This document shows positions 1-9,326 of a DNA stretch of 64,000 nt, piece after piece. A program made the translations under genes and the position numbers. The stretch's first letter is position 1. Every line of letters begins with the position of its first letter. Below the pieces are notes generated by a model, which saw only the letters and a program-made list of their open reading frames with translations, did not search any database and was not told the origin of the DNA. Source of the stretch: CAVSRC01 sp963785065 (lineage in GTDB: Bacteria; Pseudomonadota; Alphaproteobacteria; Rhizobiales; Kaistiaceae); NCBI GenBank assembly GCA_963785065.1, contig CAWATX010000004.1:186001-250000 (forward strand), in the 5' to 3' direction.

Positions 1-2502
1 GAAGCTCTGGCCGCCACGATAGCGCTCGCGCAAGAGCGCCTCGCGCACCACCAGCGGATCGAGCGGCGAGATGAAGGTCCTGACGGCCAGCCGGTCGATC
101 GGCGGCGTCGTGATGAGGGTAAGCTCGCGCACGCCGGTCAGCGCCAGTTGCAGCGTGCGCGGGATGGGCGTCGCCGACAGCGTCAGGACATGGACGTCGG
201 CCTTCAGCTCCTTGAGGCGCTCCTTGTGCTTGACACCGAAGTGCTGCTCCTCGTCGACGATCAGCAGGCCGAGGTCGCGGAATTGGATGCCCTTGCCGAG
301 CAATGCGTGGGTGCCGACGACGATGTCGATGCCGCCGTCGGCGATACCCGCCTTTACCGCCGCCAGCTCCTTGGCGCCGACCAGACGCGAGGCCTGGGCG
401 ACGCGCACCGGCAGGCCGGCGAAGCGTGTCGAGAATGTGCGGAAATGCTGGCGGGCGAGCAGCGTGGTCGGCACCACCACGGCGACCTGGCGGCCGGCGA
501 GCGCGGTGATGAAGGCGGCGCGCAGCGCCACCTCGGTCTTGCCGAAGCCGACGTCGCCGCAGATCAGCCGGTCCATCGGCGTGCCGACGGCAAGATCGCC
601 GATCACCGTGTCGATCGCCGCCTGCTGGTCCTCGGTCTCCTCATAGGGGAAGCGGGCGGCGAACTCGTCATAAAGCCCCTCCGGCGGGGTGAGCGCCGGC
701 GCATGTCTGGTGGCGCGTGCCGCGGCAACCTTGATCAGCGCCTCGGCCATGTCGCGGATGCGCTTCTTCATCCGCGCCTTGCGCGTCTGCCAGGCGACGC
801 CGCCAAGCTTGTCGAGCTGGACGTCGGCCTCCTCCGAGCCGTAGCGCGACAGAAGCTCGATGTTTTCGACCGGCAGATAGACCCGGTCTCCGCCGGCATA
901 GACCAGCTCGAGGCAGTCGTGCGGCGCGCCGGCCGCCTCGATGGTTTTCAGCCCGACGAAGCGGCCGATGCCATGGTCGATGTGGACGACCAGGTCGCCT
1001 TCGGAAAGCGCGGTGACATCGGAGAGGAAATCGGCCGGGCGGCGCTTGGCATGCGGACGCACCAGGCGGTCGCCGAGGATGTCCTGCTCGCCGATCAGGG
1101 TCAGCGTCTCGGTGTCGAAGCCGGCTTCGAGGCCGAGCACGGCGAGCGCCGTCATGTCCGCTGCAAGCGTTTCGGCCTCGGGCCAGTCGGCGACCGTCTG
1201 CAGCCTTGTCAGGCCGTGATCGACCAGCACCTGGCCCATGCGGTCGCGGGCGCCCTCGCTCCAGCAGGCGATGACGGCGCGCCTGCCCGCTTTGATGGTA
1301 GCGGCGACGTGGCGGGCGACGGCATCGAAGACGTTGACGTAGCCGCCGGCGCGCTCGGCGGCGAAGCTGCGGGCGGCGCGCCCACCCATGTCTACGACGT
1401 TTGAGGCTTCCGGCCGGGCAAAGGGCGAGAGATGGGTGGCGGCGCGTTCGCTCAAGTGTTCAGACCACACCTGCCGGTCGAGATAGAGCCGGTCCGGCGG
1501 CAGCGGCTTGTAGGGCGCACCGCCGCCGAGCTCGCCGGCCTCCATGGCCCGGCGGCGGGCCTGATAGTGATCCCCGATCTGGTCGAGCCGCTCGCTCACC
1601 GCCTCATCGACGAGATGGTCGAGGGCGACCGGCACGTCGGGGAGATGGTCGAACAGCGTTTCCTGCCCCTCGGCGAAGAGCGGCAGCCAGTGCTCCATGC
1701 CGACGAAGCGGCGACCTTCGCTGACCGAGTGATAGAGCAGGTCGTCCGGCCCCGCGGCGCCAAACTCGGCGAGGTAGCCCTGGCGGAAGCGGGCGATGCT
1801 GTCGGCCGTCAGCGCCATCTCGGCGACGGGCACGAGATCGATCCGTTCATGGCGCTCCGTGGTGCGCTGGGTCTCGGCATCGAAGGCGCGGATCGTCTCC
1901 AGCGTGTCGCCAAAGAAATCGAGGCGAAGTGGTGCCGCGCTGCCTGCGGCATAGAGGTCGAGGATGCCGCCGCGCACGGCATATTCACCGGGCTCGCGCA
2001 CGGTCGCAGTGCGCAGGAAGCCGTTGTTTTCCAGCCAGCGGATGAGGTCGGCCATGGGCATGCGGCTGCCGGGCGTGGCCGCCAGCGACCCCTCGGCCAC
2101 GATAGCGCGCAAGGGCACCCGCTGGAGCACGGCGTTGACCGTGGTGAGCACGATCTGCGGCTTCGCCGCTTCCTGGCCAATCCGGGCAAGCGCCGCCATG
2201 CGCCGGGCAACGATCGCCCCATGCGGTGAGACGCGGTCGTAAGGCAGGCAGTCCCAAGCGGGAAACTCGATCGCCTCGATGGCGGGCGCAAAGAAAGTCA
2301 GTGCCCGTTCTATCTCGGCCAGCCGCTGGCCGTCACGCGCCACGAAGAGCAGCCGCCGCGTGCCGGTGGCGTGCATGAGATCGGCAAGCGCCTTTCCGGC
2401 CATGCCGTCGGGTACGGCGGCGAGCGTGCTCTCGCCGGGGCGGGCGAGCAGCGTCGTCAGGCGGCGGTTGATGTCGACAAGGGCGGAGGTCTTCTGGTCC
2501 AT
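1..2502 (-). CDS. mfd: Transcription-repair coupling factor Mfd (3' end outside window)
   Basis: Mfd is a cytoplasmic ATP-driven DNA translocase that dislodges RNA polymerase stalled at lesions and recruits UvrA. The first 834 codons are present and the rest (about 330 residues by family length) lies beyond base 1. The N-terminal part carries the UvrB-like damage-recognition region, including the run VRGGILDLY. The translocase core shows Walker A GDVGFGKTE near residue 649 and the DEEQHFGV box near residue 748. The ATG at 2502 lies 6 bp downstream of the sdhE stop, so the two are probably co-transcribed, divergently from recG. Identity is clear; only the C-terminus is unseen. Confidence 0.97.
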   Translation of the reverse strand, partial: MDQKTSALVDINRRLTTLLARPGESTLAAVPDGMAGKALADLMHATGTRRLLFVARDGQRLAEIERALTFFAPAIEAIEFPAWDCLPYDRVSPHGAIVARRMAALARIGQEAAKPQIVLTTVNAVLQRVPLRAIVAEGSLAATPGSRMPMADLIRWLENNGFLRTATVREPGEYAVRGGILDLYAAGSAAPLRLDFFGDTLETIRAFDAETQRTTERHERIDLVPVAEMALTADSIARFRQGYLAEFGAAGPDDLLYHSVSEGRRFVGMEHWLPLFAEGQETLFDHLPDVPVALDHLVDEAVSERLDQIGDHYQARRRAMEAGELGGGAPYKPLPPDRLYLDRQVWSEHLSERAATHLSPFARPEASNVVDMGGRAARSFAAERAGGYVNVFDAVARHVAATIKAGRRAVIACWSEGARDRMGQVLVDHGLTRLQTVADWPEAETLAADMTALAVLGLEAGFDTETLTLIGEQDILGDRLVRPHAKRRPADFLSDVTALSEGDLVVHIDHGIGRFVGLKTIEAAGAPHDCLELVYAGGDRVYLPVENIELLSRYGSEEADVQLDKLGGVAWQTRKARMKKRIRDMAEALIKVAAARATRHAPALTPPEGLYDEFAARFPYEETEDQQAAIDTVIGDLAVGTPMDRLICGDVGFGKTEVALRAAFITALAGRQVAVVVPTTLLARQHFRTFSTRFAGLPVRVAQASRLVGAKELAAVKAGIADGGIDIVVGTHALLGKGIQFRDLGLLIVDEEQHFGVKHKERLKELKADVHVLTLSATPIPRTLQLALTGVRELTLITTPPIDRLAVRTFISPLDPLVVREALLRERYRGGQSF

Positions 2503-2508
2503 GGCAAA

Positions 2509-2787
2509 TCAGGCAGCGTAGAAGGCGACGAGGCGGTCGATGAGCGGCGTGCGGACGTCGTCCGGCACCGGCTCGCCGCCGACGATCCAGGCAAAGATGG
2601 CCGGGTCGGGCGTCTCCAGCAGCGCCTCGAATTCGGCGATGCCGTCTGCGTCGAGCCCATCGACATGGGCGTCGGCGAAGCGGCCGAGGAGCAGGTCGGT
2701 CTCCTTCGTGCCCCTGTGCCAGCAGCGGAATTTGAGCCGCCGCCGGCGCATGGCAAGGGTGTCGCCGCTGTCTTGGTCGTCGCCCAT
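2509..2787 (-). CDS. sdhE: Succinate dehydrogenase FAD assembly factor SdhE
   Basis: This 92-residue protein belongs to the SdhE/Sdh5 (DUF339) family, which helps attach FAD covalently to the flavoprotein subunit of succinate dehydrogenase. The diagnostic RGxxE motif is seen in CWHRGTKETDLLLGRF after a basic stretch MRRRRLKFR. Length fits the family (about 80-100 residues). The start MGDDQD at 2787 was chosen because the frame continues upstream without homology, antisense to recG. It precedes mfd by 6 bp and is divergent from recG with a 147-bp spacer that should hold both promoters. Confidence 0.93.
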   Translation of the reverse strand: MGDDQDSGDTLAMRRRRLKFRCWHRGTKETDLLLGRFADAHVDGLDADGIAEFEALLETPDPAIFAWIVGGEPVPDDVRTPLIDRLVAFYAA

Positions 2788-2934
2788 GTCACCGCTTGTC
2801 CCATAGCCGTTCGGCGCCGGGCCGGAATCGGGCTCGTCGCTGGAGCCGAGAGGTATAGCGGCTGGGCGCGGGTTTGTCAGGGCTTTGGAACCGGTCAGTG
2901 TCAGCAGGATAGCCGGTTGTGCTACACGCAAAGC

Positions 2935-5046
2935 ATGCGCCCCGACATCCTCAACCCTCTCTTTCGCCCGGTCACCAGCCTTGCCGGCATCGGGCCAAAG
3001 CTCGAGGCGGCGCTTGGCAGGCTGGTCGGCGGGCCGGACGCGGAGGAAGCGCCGCGGGTTGTCGATCTCCTTTTCCACTTTCCCGTCGGGGTCATCGACC
3101 GGAGCAGGCAGCCGGGCATCGCGCTGGCGCCGGAAGGCGCCATCGTCACTCTCAAGGTCAGGATCGACCGCCACCAGAAGCCGCCGCGCGGCAACCGGCG
3201 CATCCCGTGGCGTGTGTTTGCCCATGACGAAACCGGCGAGATCGCCCTCACCTTCTTCCACGCCCACGGGGACTATCTGGAGAAGACGCTGCCGGTCGGC
3301 GCGACCCTTTATGTCAGCGGCAAGGTCGACTGGTTCAACGGCCGGCCGAATATGGTCCACCCGGACTACATCGTCGACGAGAAGGACTTCGCCAGCCTGC
3401 CGTTGGTCGAGCCGATCTATCCGATGACCGCCGGCATTGCGCGGAAAACCCTGGCGCGCGCCGTCGGCGAGGCCGTCGCCAGCCTGCCCGTCTTGCCGGA
3501 ATGGCTCGATGCCGGGCTGGTTGCCCAGCGCGGCTGGGAGAGTTTTGCCGCAGCGCTGGCCAAGGTGCATCATCCCGAGACCGCTGAAGATCTCGACCCG
3601 TCGACGCCGCACGTCGCCCGCCTCGCCTATGACGAGTTGCTTGCCAGCCAGTTGGCGCTGGCTCTGATGCGCGAGCACCAGCGCAAGAGCACCGGGCGCG
3701 CCCGCAAGGGCGACGGGCAGCTTCGGGGCAAACTGATGGGGGCCCTGCCCTTCACCCTCACCGGTAGCCAACGTCAGGCGATCGCCGACATCGAGGCCGA
3801 CCTCGCCGCGCCGGAGCGCATGCTGCGCCTGCTCCAGGGCGATGTCGGCTCGGGCAAGACGGTGGTGGCGTTGATCGCCGCGGCCAATGTCATCGAGGCC
3901 GGCGGCCAGGCCGCCATCATGGCGCCGACCGAGCTGCTCGTGCGCCAGCACGCGCGCACCATCCAGCCGCTGGCTGAAGCCGCCGGCATTCGCATCGCGG
4001 TGCTGACCGGCCGCGAGAAGGGCCGTGAGCGCGAGGCGATCCTTGCCGGCCTCGCCGACGGCTCCATCCATCTCCTCATCGGCACCCACGCCCTCTTCCA
4101 GGCAGGGGTCGCCTTCCACGATCTGGCGTTGGTGGTGGTCGACGAGCAGCACCGCTTCGGCGTCCACCAGCGCCTGGCGCTGACCGCCAAGGGCGGCGCC
4201 ACCGACGTTCTGGTGATGACTGCCACCCCTATCCCGCGCACGCTGGTGCTCACCTATTACGGCGACATGGACGTGTCGCGGCTGACCGAGAAGCCGGCCG
4301 GGCGAAAGCCGATCGACACCCGCGTGGTGCCCCTCGACCGGCTCGACGAGGTGGTCGGGCGCATCCGCCGCGCGATTGCCGAGGGCGCCAAGGCCTATTG
4401 GGTGTGCCCACTGGTCGAGGAGTCGGAGATGCTCGACGACGTTGCGGCGGCCGTCGAGCGCCATGCCATGCTGGCGCAAGCGCTCGGACCGATCGTCGGC
4501 CTCGTCCACGGGCGCATGAAGGCGGCCGAGCGCGATCCGGTCATGGCCGGCTTCCTCTCCGGCGAGATCAAGGTGCTGGTCGCCACCACCGTGGTCGAAG
4601 TCGGCGTCGACATTCCCGACGCCACCATCATGGTGATCGAGCATGCCGAGCGCTTCGGCCTCGCCCAGCTCCACCAGTTGCGCGGCCGGGTCGGGCGCAG
4701 CGACCGGCCGTCGACCTGTCTGCTGCTCTATCGCAACCCGCTCGGCGCGATCGCGCGCGAGCGGCTGTCGATCATGCGCGAGACCGAGGACGGTTTCCGC
4801 ATCGCCGAGGAGGACCTGAGACTGCGCGGCGGCGGCGAGATCCTCGGTACGCGCCAGTCGGGCATGCCGGGCTTCCGCATCGCCAGCGCCGAACATCATG
4901 CCGATCTGATGCAGATCGCCAATGACGATGCACGAATGGTGGTCGCCAGCGACGCCAATCTGGAAAGTGCGCGCGGGAGCGCGCTGCGCGTGGCGCTCTA
5001 TCTCTTCGGCCGCGATGATGCGATCAGGCTGCTGAGGGCGGGTTGA
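2935..5046 (+). CDS. recG: ATP-dependent DNA helicase RecG
   Basis: RecG is a superfamily 2 helicase that reverses stalled replication forks and branch-migrates Holliday junctions. The 703-residue product has the N-terminal wedge/OB-fold region (about residues 60-170), Walker A GDVGSGKT near residue 302, the DEQHRFGV box near residue 403 and the helicase C-terminal QLRGRVGR region, all matching the family in order and length. The ATG at 2935 (MRPDILNPLF) is where homology begins; the open frame upstream to 2371 has none. Its 3' end overlaps the convergent DUF502 gene by 23 bp. Confidence 0.96.
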   Translation: MRPDILNPLFRPVTSLAGIGPKLEAALGRLVGGPDAEEAPRVVDLLFHFPVGVIDRSRQPGIALAPEGAIVTLKVRIDRHQKPPRGNRRIPWRVFAHDETGEIALTFFHAHGDYLEKTLPVGATLYVSGKVDWFNGRPNMVHPDYIVDEKDFASLPLVEPIYPMTAGIARKTLARAVGEAVASLPVLPEWLDAGLVAQRGWESFAAALAKVHHPETAEDLDPSTPHVARLAYDELLASQLALALMREHQRKSTGRARKGDGQLRGKLMGALPFTLTGSQRQAIADIEADLAAPERMLRLLQGDVGSGKTVVALIAAANVIEAGGQAAIMAPTELLVRQHARTIQPLAEAAGIRIAVLTGREKGREREAILAGLADGSIHLLIGTHALFQAGVAFHDLALVVVDEQHRFGVHQRLALTAKGGATDVLVMTATPIPRTLVLTYYGDMDVSRLTEKPAGRKPIDTRVVPLDRLDEVVGRIRRAIAEGAKAYWVCPLVEESEMLDDVAAAVERHAMLAQALGPIVGLVHGRMKAAERDPVMAGFLSGEIKVLVATTVVEVGVDIPDATIMVIEHAERFGLAQLHQLRGRVGRSDRPSTCLLLYRNPLGAIARERLSIMRETEDGFRIAEEDLRLRGGGEILGTRQSGMPGFRIASAEHHADLMQIANDDARMVVASDANLESARGSALRVALYLFGRDDAIRLLRAG

Positions 5047-5752
5047 GCCGCCGCTCGATCTCCTCGCGCGTCATCTCGCCCTGATCGGCCGGTGTGAACT
5101 CCGGCGAAACCAGGCCGGCGGAGATGACCATCTTGGCCGCGTCCTCGACCGTCATGTCGAGCACGATCATGTCGCTGCGCGGAACGAAGAGCAGGAAGCC
5201 GGAGGTCGGGTTCGGCGTGGTCGGCAGGAACACCGCTACGGTATCGTCGATACGATGGCTGATCTCGCCGCGGGCGTCGGACGCGATGAAGACCATCGAC
5301 CAGATGCCCTTGCGCGGATATTCGATCAGCGCCACCGTCTTGAAGGCGCCGGCGCGGCGCGACAGCACCGTCTCGAAGATCTGCTTCAGTCCGCGATAGA
5401 GGTTGCGCACGATCGGCATGCGGCCGACCAGCAATTCGCCGAGCAGCACCGTCTGCCGGCCGACGAAGTTGGCGGTGAGGAAGCCGAGCATGGTGAGAAA
5501 GACCAGCGCCACCACCAGTCCGAAGCCGGGCACCGAGAACGGCAGGTAGTGGTCCGGCCGGTAGATCGGCGGGATGAACGGCGTCACCCAGCTGTCGACC
5601 CACTTCACGAAAGTCCAGGTGATGTAGATCGTCAGGAACAGCGGCGCGGCAATGATGGTGCCGGTCAGGAAATAATTCCTCAACCGGTGCATCATTGTCG
5701 CCTGGCGCGACGTGTCATGATGATGCGGGTCGAGGTCGTCCGTCGGATCCAT
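5024..5752 (-). CDS. DUF502 family inner-membrane protein
   Basis: The 242-residue product matches the DUF502 family of membrane proteins of unknown function. After a short His-containing N-terminus there are two membrane segments (about residues 27-50 and 70-95), followed by the family hallmark VGRMPIVRNLYRGLKQ and a soluble beta-rich domain. It lies 66 bp downstream of glmS on the same strand and may be read from the glmU/glmS side. Its last 23 bases overlap the end of recG on the opposite strand. The family assignment is firm; the role is unknown. Confidence 0.88.
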   Translation of the reverse strand: MDPTDDLDPHHHDTSRQATMMHRLRNYFLTGTIIAAPLFLTIYITWTFVKWVDSWVTPFIPPIYRPDHYLPFSVPGFGLVVALVFLTMLGFLTANFVGRQTVLLGELLVGRMPIVRNLYRGLKQIFETVLSRRAGAFKTVALIEYPRKGIWSMVFIASDARGEISHRIDDTVAVFLPTTPNPTSGFLLFVPRSDMIVLDMTVEDAAKMVISAGLVSPEFTPADQGEMTREEIERRLNPPSAA

Positions 5753-5818
5753 GCCTGCATCCCTGCCCGTGCCGCCCCGTTGGCATCATGGCAGAGATCG
5801 GGCGTGCGCGCGACTGTT

Positions 5819-7645
5819 TCACTCCACCGTGACGGACTTTGCCAGATTCCTCGGCTGGTCAACATCGGTGCCTAAAATGACAGCCGTGTGATAGGCGAGC
5901 AACTGTACCGGCAGGGCATAGACCAGCGGGGTCACGCTTGCCGGCATTTCAGGCAGGATCAGCGTTTCCACCGCCTCGATGGCGGCCTCCTCGCGGCCCC
6001 TGCGGTCGGTCATCAGGATGATGCGGCCGCCGCGGGCGGCAACCTCCTGCATGTTGGAGACGGTCTTCTCGAAGATCCGGTCGTGCGGAGCGATCACCAC
6101 AACCGGCATCTCCTCGTCGATGAGGGCGATGGGGCCGTGCTTGAGCTCGCCGGCGGCGTAGCCTTCGGCGTGGATATAGGAGATTTCCTTGAGCTTGAGC
6201 GCCCCTTCCAGCGCCAGCGGGAAGCTGGTGCCGCGGCCAAGATAGAGCACGTGGTGGACGTGCGAGATCTCGCGGGCGAGCGCTTCGATCGCAGGCTCCA
6301 GCGCCAGCGCGGCGTTCATCAGGCGCGGCACTTCGCTCAGGCCCGCGATCAGCTTCTCCTCGTCCACCGGCGACAGCACCCCGCGCGCCCGCCCGGCGGC
6401 GACCGCCAACACCGCCAGCGTGGCAAGCTGGCAGGTGAAGGCCTTGGTCGAGGCGACGCCGATCTCCGGACCGGCGAGCGTCGGCAGCACGTAATCGGCC
6501 TCGCGGGCGATGGTCAATTCGGCGACATTGACGATGGCCGCGACCTTTTGCCCTTCGCTCTTGGCGTAGCGGAGCGAGGCGAGCGTGTCGGCGGTCTCGC
6601 CCGACTGCGAGATGACGATCGACAAACCGTTCGGTGTCAGCGGCTGCTCGCGATAGCGGAACTCGGAAGCGATATCGATGTCGACCGGCAGGCGCGCGAA
6701 GCGCTCGAACCAGTATTTGGCGACGATGCCGGCATAACAGGCGGTGCCGCAGGCGGTGATCGACAGGCGGTCGAGGGCGGCGAAATCGACGTCGAAGTCG
6801 GCCGGCATGGCGGTGCGGCCGGTGGCGAGGTCGACATAGTGCGCCAGCGTGTGACCGACCACCTCCGGCTGCTCGTGGATCTCCTTGGCCATGAAATGGC
6901 GGAAGTTGCCGCGGTCGACCAGCAGGCTCGATGCAGCGGTGTGCACGATCGGGCGCTCGACCCTGGCGTCGGTATCGTCGTAGACCGTGACGCCGGCGCG
7001 GGTGAGCACCGCCCAGTCGCCGTCCTCGAGATAGGTGACACGATCGGTGAAGGGCGCCAGAGCGATGGCGTCGGAGCCGAAATACATGGCCCCGTCGCCA
7101 TAGCCGACGGCCAGCGGGCTGCCGCGGCGGGCGCCGATCATGAGGTCGTTCGCGCCCTCGAAGATGATGGCGAAGGCAAAGGCGCCGCGCAGGCGCTTCA
7201 GCGCCGCGCTGACCGCATCGCTCGGCGCCAGCCCTTCTGCCAGCCTGGCGGTGATCAGATGCGCAACGACTTCGGTGTCGGTCTCGGTGGAGAACTTGGC
7301 GCCCGCAGCCTCAAGCTCCTCGCGCAACTCGCGGAAATTCTCGATGATGCCGTTATGGACCAGCGCCACCCGCTCGGTGGCGTGGGGGTGGGCGTTTCTC
7401 TCGGTCGGGGCGCCGTGGGTTGCCCAGCGGGTGTGGCCGACGCCGGTATGGCCGGCAAGCGGCGCCTTGGCGAGCTTGGCCTCGAGGTTGCGCAGTTTGC
7501 CCTCGGAGCGCCGGCGGGTCAGGTGGCCGTCCTCCAGCGTCGCCACGCCGGCTGAATCGTAGCCGCGATATTCCAGACGCTTCAGCGCATCGACCAGAAG
7601 CGGCGCCACCGGTTCCTGACCGAGGATGCCAACAATCCCACACAT
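5819..7645 (-). CDS. glmS: Glutamine--fructose-6-phosphate aminotransferase (isomerizing)
   Basis: GlmS makes glucosamine-6-phosphate from fructose-6-phosphate and glutamine, the first committed step toward UDP-GlcNAc. The 608-residue protein starts MCGIVGILGQ, exposing the catalytic Cys2 of the N-terminal amidotransferase domain. Two SIS sugar-isomerase domains follow (about residues 290-420 and 460-590, with SQSGETADT and STKAFT), and it ends in the conserved NLAKSVTVE. glmU lies upstream on the same strand after a 257-bp spacer with hairpins, so the two consecutive UDP-GlcNAc genes may share transcription. No glmS ribozyme is seen, as expected for a proteobacterium. Confidence 0.97.
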   Translation of the reverse strand: MCGIVGILGQEPVAPLLVDALKRLEYRGYDSAGVATLEDGHLTRRRSEGKLRNLEAKLAKAPLAGHTGVGHTRWATHGAPTERNAHPHATERVALVHNGIIENFRELREELEAAGAKFSTETDTEVVAHLITARLAEGLAPSDAVSAALKRLRGAFAFAIIFEGANDLMIGARRGSPLAVGYGDGAMYFGSDAIALAPFTDRVTYLEDGDWAVLTRAGVTVYDDTDARVERPIVHTAASSLLVDRGNFRHFMAKEIHEQPEVVGHTLAHYVDLATGRTAMPADFDVDFAALDRLSITACGTACYAGIVAKYWFERFARLPVDIDIASEFRYREQPLTPNGLSIVISQSGETADTLASLRYAKSEGQKVAAIVNVAELTIAREADYVLPTLAGPEIGVASTKAFTCQLATLAVLAVAAGRARGVLSPVDEEKLIAGLSEVPRLMNAALALEPAIEALAREISHVHHVLYLGRGTSFPLALEGALKLKEISYIHAEGYAAGELKHGPIALIDEEMPVVVIAPHDRIFEKTVSNMQEVAARGGRIILMTDRRGREEAAIEAVETLILPEMPASVTPLVYALPVQLLAYHTAVILGTDVDQPRNLAKSVTVE

Positions 7646-7800
7646 GTCCGAAAACTCCCCGATTCCCGCCTGCTCGAACTCATGTAGCGACGGAAGGCCA
7701 AGAGCTGGAAATCAAAAGCTGTTTCGCCGCTGATATACGCCATCAGGGCGCGAGGCTGCGCGGCGTCTTGTTCTTGTCGTTAATCGCGAGGCGTGTCCCG

Positions 7801-7898
7801 GGCGCGGTGCGCAGTGCCGCGCCGCAGAACCGGGACCTATGCGCTGCATAGACCCCGGATCTGCGCTGCACCGCTCGCGCGCTGCAGCGCGTCCGGGG
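7801..7898. repeat. Cluster of three GC-rich inverted repeats (REP-like) in the glmU-glmS spacer
   Basis: Three hairpins follow each other. GGCGCGG at 7801-7807 pairs with 7817-7823. CTATGC/GCATAG lies at 7837-7851 with a 3-base loop. A larger one, with arms CCCCGGA...GCGCTGCA and TGCAGCGC...TCCGGGG, spans 7853-7898. The last is 4 bp from the glmU stop codon (7903-7905) but has no T-tract, so it is not a classical terminator. It resembles the short palindromic repeats found between genes in Rhizobiales genomes; that comparison is from memory. Confidence 0.6.
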
Positions 7899-7902
7899 AT
7901 CG

Positions 7903-9261
7903 CTATTTCTTCCGTGCCGCGCGCTCGGCGCGTTTCCTCTCGCGGAATTTCGCCGCCCAGCCGGGTTTCTCGACATGCTCGCCGCGGGTGAGCGCCAGCG
8001 CATCGGCCGGCACGTCGCGGGTGATGACGCTGCCCGCCCCGATGCTGGCGCCGTCGCCCACCGTCACCGGCGCGCGCAGCACGACATTGGAGCCGATGGA
8101 GACGTTGGCGCCGATCTCGGTGTGGAACTTGTCGAAGCCGTCGTAATTGGCGGTGATGGTGCCGGCGCCGTAATTCGTCCCGGCGCCGAGATGGGCGTCG
8201 CCGATATAGGCGAGATGATTGGCTTTGGCGCCCTCGTCGAGTCGCGCGTTCTTCACCTCGACGAAGTCGCCTATATGGACGTTCGGCCCGATATCGGCGC
8301 CCGCCCTCAGCCGCGCGAAGGGGCCGATGATGGCGCCCGAGGCGATGGTGGTGCCTTCGATATGGCAGTTGGCGCGGATCGTGACATTGTCGGCGACGGT
8401 CACGCCCAGGCCGAAGAAGACGTTGGGCTCCAGCGACACGTCGCGGCCGAGCCTGGTGTCGTGGCTGATCCACACCGTCGACGGCGCAATCATGGTGACG
8501 CCGGCCGCCATCGCCTCCTCGCGGGCGCGGCGCTGCCACAACCCTTCGACATGAGCGAGCTGGCCACGCGAATTGACCCCGGCCACCTCGTCAGCCTCGG
8601 TCTCGATGACCACGATCCTCTTGCCGGAAGCTGCGGCGATCTCCACCGCGTCGGTCATGTAGTATTCGCCCTTGGCGTTCTTGTTGCCGATGCGGCCGAG
8701 GAGCCGCGTCAGCCCTGCCCCGCGGAAGGCCATGACGCCGGCATTGCAGAGGCCGATCAGCTTCTGCTCGGGGCTCGCATCCTTCTCCTCGCGGATGGCG
8801 ACGAGCTGGCGGCCATCCATGACTAGCCGGCCATAGCCGAACGGGTCCGGCGGGCGGAAGCCGAGGACGGCGATATCGGCGCCGCGGGCGAGCGCGCCGC
8901 GCAGTCGTTTCAGCGTCGCGCCAGTGATGAGCGGCGTGTCGCTGAAGAGCACCAGCACGTCATCGGCGCCGCGGTTGATCGCCTTCTTCGCCGCCAGCAC
9001 CGCATGGCCGGTGCCGAGGCGCTCGGCCTGTACGAAGGTCTCCGCCTCCGGTGCCGCCATGGCGAGGAAGGCGGTGACCGCCTCCATGCCCGGACCGACG
9101 ACCACGGCGAGCGCGCCGGCGCCGCTCGCTTGGGCCGCCTTCAGCACATGACCGAGCATGGGCAGGCCGGCGACCTTGTGCAGCACCTTGGGCGTGACGG
9201 ACTTCATCCGCGTGCCCTCGCCCGCGGCGAGGATGATGGCAAGGCAGGAGCGTTTCGGCAT
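7903..9261 (-). CDS. glmU: Bifunctional GlmU (GlcN-1-P acetyltransferase / GlcNAc-1-P uridyltransferase)
   Basis: GlmU catalyses the last two steps to UDP-GlcNAc, feeding peptidoglycan and lipopolysaccharide synthesis. The 452-residue protein opens with the nucleotidyltransferase signature LAAGEGTRMKS (residues 11-21). The C-terminal half is a left-handed beta-helix of hexapeptide repeats ending near YGAGTITANYDGF and the acetyl-CoA site. The start MPKRSCLAII at 9261 fits the family; an in-frame extension to 9369 would add 36 unrelated residues and run into the end of ccdA. The C-terminus is Arg/Lys/Ala-rich. Confidence 0.96.
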   Translation of the reverse strand: MPKRSCLAIILAAGEGTRMKSVTPKVLHKVAGLPMLGHVLKAAQASGAGALAVVVGPGMEAVTAFLAMAAPEAETFVQAERLGTGHAVLAAKKAINRGADDVLVLFSDTPLITGATLKRLRGALARGADIAVLGFRPPDPFGYGRLVMDGRQLVAIREEKDASPEQKLIGLCNAGVMAFRGAGLTRLLGRIGNKNAKGEYYMTDAVEIAAASGKRIVVIETEADEVAGVNSRGQLAHVEGLWQRRAREEAMAAGVTMIAPSTVWISHDTRLGRDVSLEPNVFFGLGVTVADNVTIRANCHIEGTTIASGAIIGPFARLRAGADIGPNVHIGDFVEVKNARLDEGAKANHLAYIGDAHLGAGTNYGAGTITANYDGFDKFHTEIGANVSIGSNVVLRAPVTVGDGASIGAGSVITRDVPADALALTRGEHVEKPGWAAKFRERKRAERAARKK

Positions 9262-9326
9262 GGCTTCCCCGCGTGGCCGGTGGCCGGCGACCTCCGCCGG
9301 CGAGCGCGCATTATCGCCGATTCGGT

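Noticed and set aside
148..1404. A 418-codon plus-strand frame
   Set aside because: It lies wholly antisense to mfd, has no recognisable motif, and owes its length to the high-GC third-position bias of the real gene.
2788..4899. A long minus-strand frame running through recG into sdhE
   Set aside because: Only the last 92 codons (sdhE) show homology; the rest is antisense to the helicase domains of recG.
5888..7555. A 555-codon plus-strand frame
   Set aside because: It mirrors glmS and is Arg/Gly/Asp-rich without any family signature.
7853..7898. Hairpin after glmU as an intrinsic terminator
   Set aside because: The stem is strong but no T-tract follows on the glmU strand, so it is listed as a repeat instead.
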